From the NCBI GenBank assembly GCA_030617525.1, contig JAUWVG010000132.1:1-6610 (forward strand): a DNA stretch of 6,610 bases, in the 5' to 3' direction. Each line of letters starts with the position of its first letter. Positions within the stretch are counted from its first letter, which is position 1. Made by a program: the position numbers and the translations under genes. Below, piece after piece: positions 6,601 to 6,610 of the stretch. The notes beneath the pieces are model-generated. The model ran no database searches. It saw only the letters and a program-made list of their open reading frames with translations, and was not told the origin of the DNA. Source of the DNA: Candidatus Aminicenantota bacterium. GTDB taxonomy: Bacteria; Acidobacteriota; Aminicenantia; Aminicenantales; Aminicenantaceae.

Positions 6601-6610
6601 ACTGGATTTT

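Noticed and set aside
1..6610. A mobile element, defence system, CRISPR array or other new system
   Set aside because: No transposase, terminal inverted repeats, spaced repeats or nuclease genes are present; the window is explained by metabolic and transport genes.

Overview
This window is a compact stretch of six genes, all on the + strand, with gaps of 57 bases or less. I see no RNA gene, mobile element, CRISPR array or convincing terminator. Two families point to the Fibrobacterota-Chlorobiota-Bacteroidota (FCB) group and related candidate phyla such as Calditrichota, KSB1 and Marinimicrobia: the long PIG-L protein with a C-terminal amidotransferase-like domain, and the form of the sodium:solute symporter. 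Intermediate GC content and patchy use of Shine-Dalgarno sites fit this. The phylum cannot be fixed from the sequence alone.

Layout: (1) at 2-1087, the C-terminal 361 residues of a large PIG-L family deacetylase whose N-terminal catalytic domain lies before the window; (2) at 1077-1223, overlapping its end, an unlisted 48-residue single-pass membrane protein; (3) at 1281-2900, bshC; (4) at 2931-3668, bshB1; (5) at 3710-4846, bshA; (6) at 4881-6590, a 13-helix sodium:solute symporter; (7) at 6594-6600, a strong ribosome binding site for a gene just beyond the window.

Genes 3-5 encode the full core pathway of the low-molecular-weight thiol bacillithiol. BshA joins GlcNAc (from UDP-GlcNAc) to L-malate, BshB1 removes the acetyl group, and BshC adds cysteine. 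Their order on the DNA is the reverse of the order of reactions. The pathway is flanked on one side by a second PIG-L protein and a tiny membrane protein, and on the other by a Na+-coupled transporter. This suggests, but does not prove, a link between thiol metabolism and the uptake or processing of an amino sugar or a thiol conjugate.

The enzymes belong to known families. The less explained points are the small membrane protein, a charged insert of about 85 residues in the symporter at the position of a periplasmic lid loop, and a near-repeat starting at the stop codons before bshC and bshB1. That repeat contains ATGTAA in both copies, and a related GTGTAA precedes the symporter gene.
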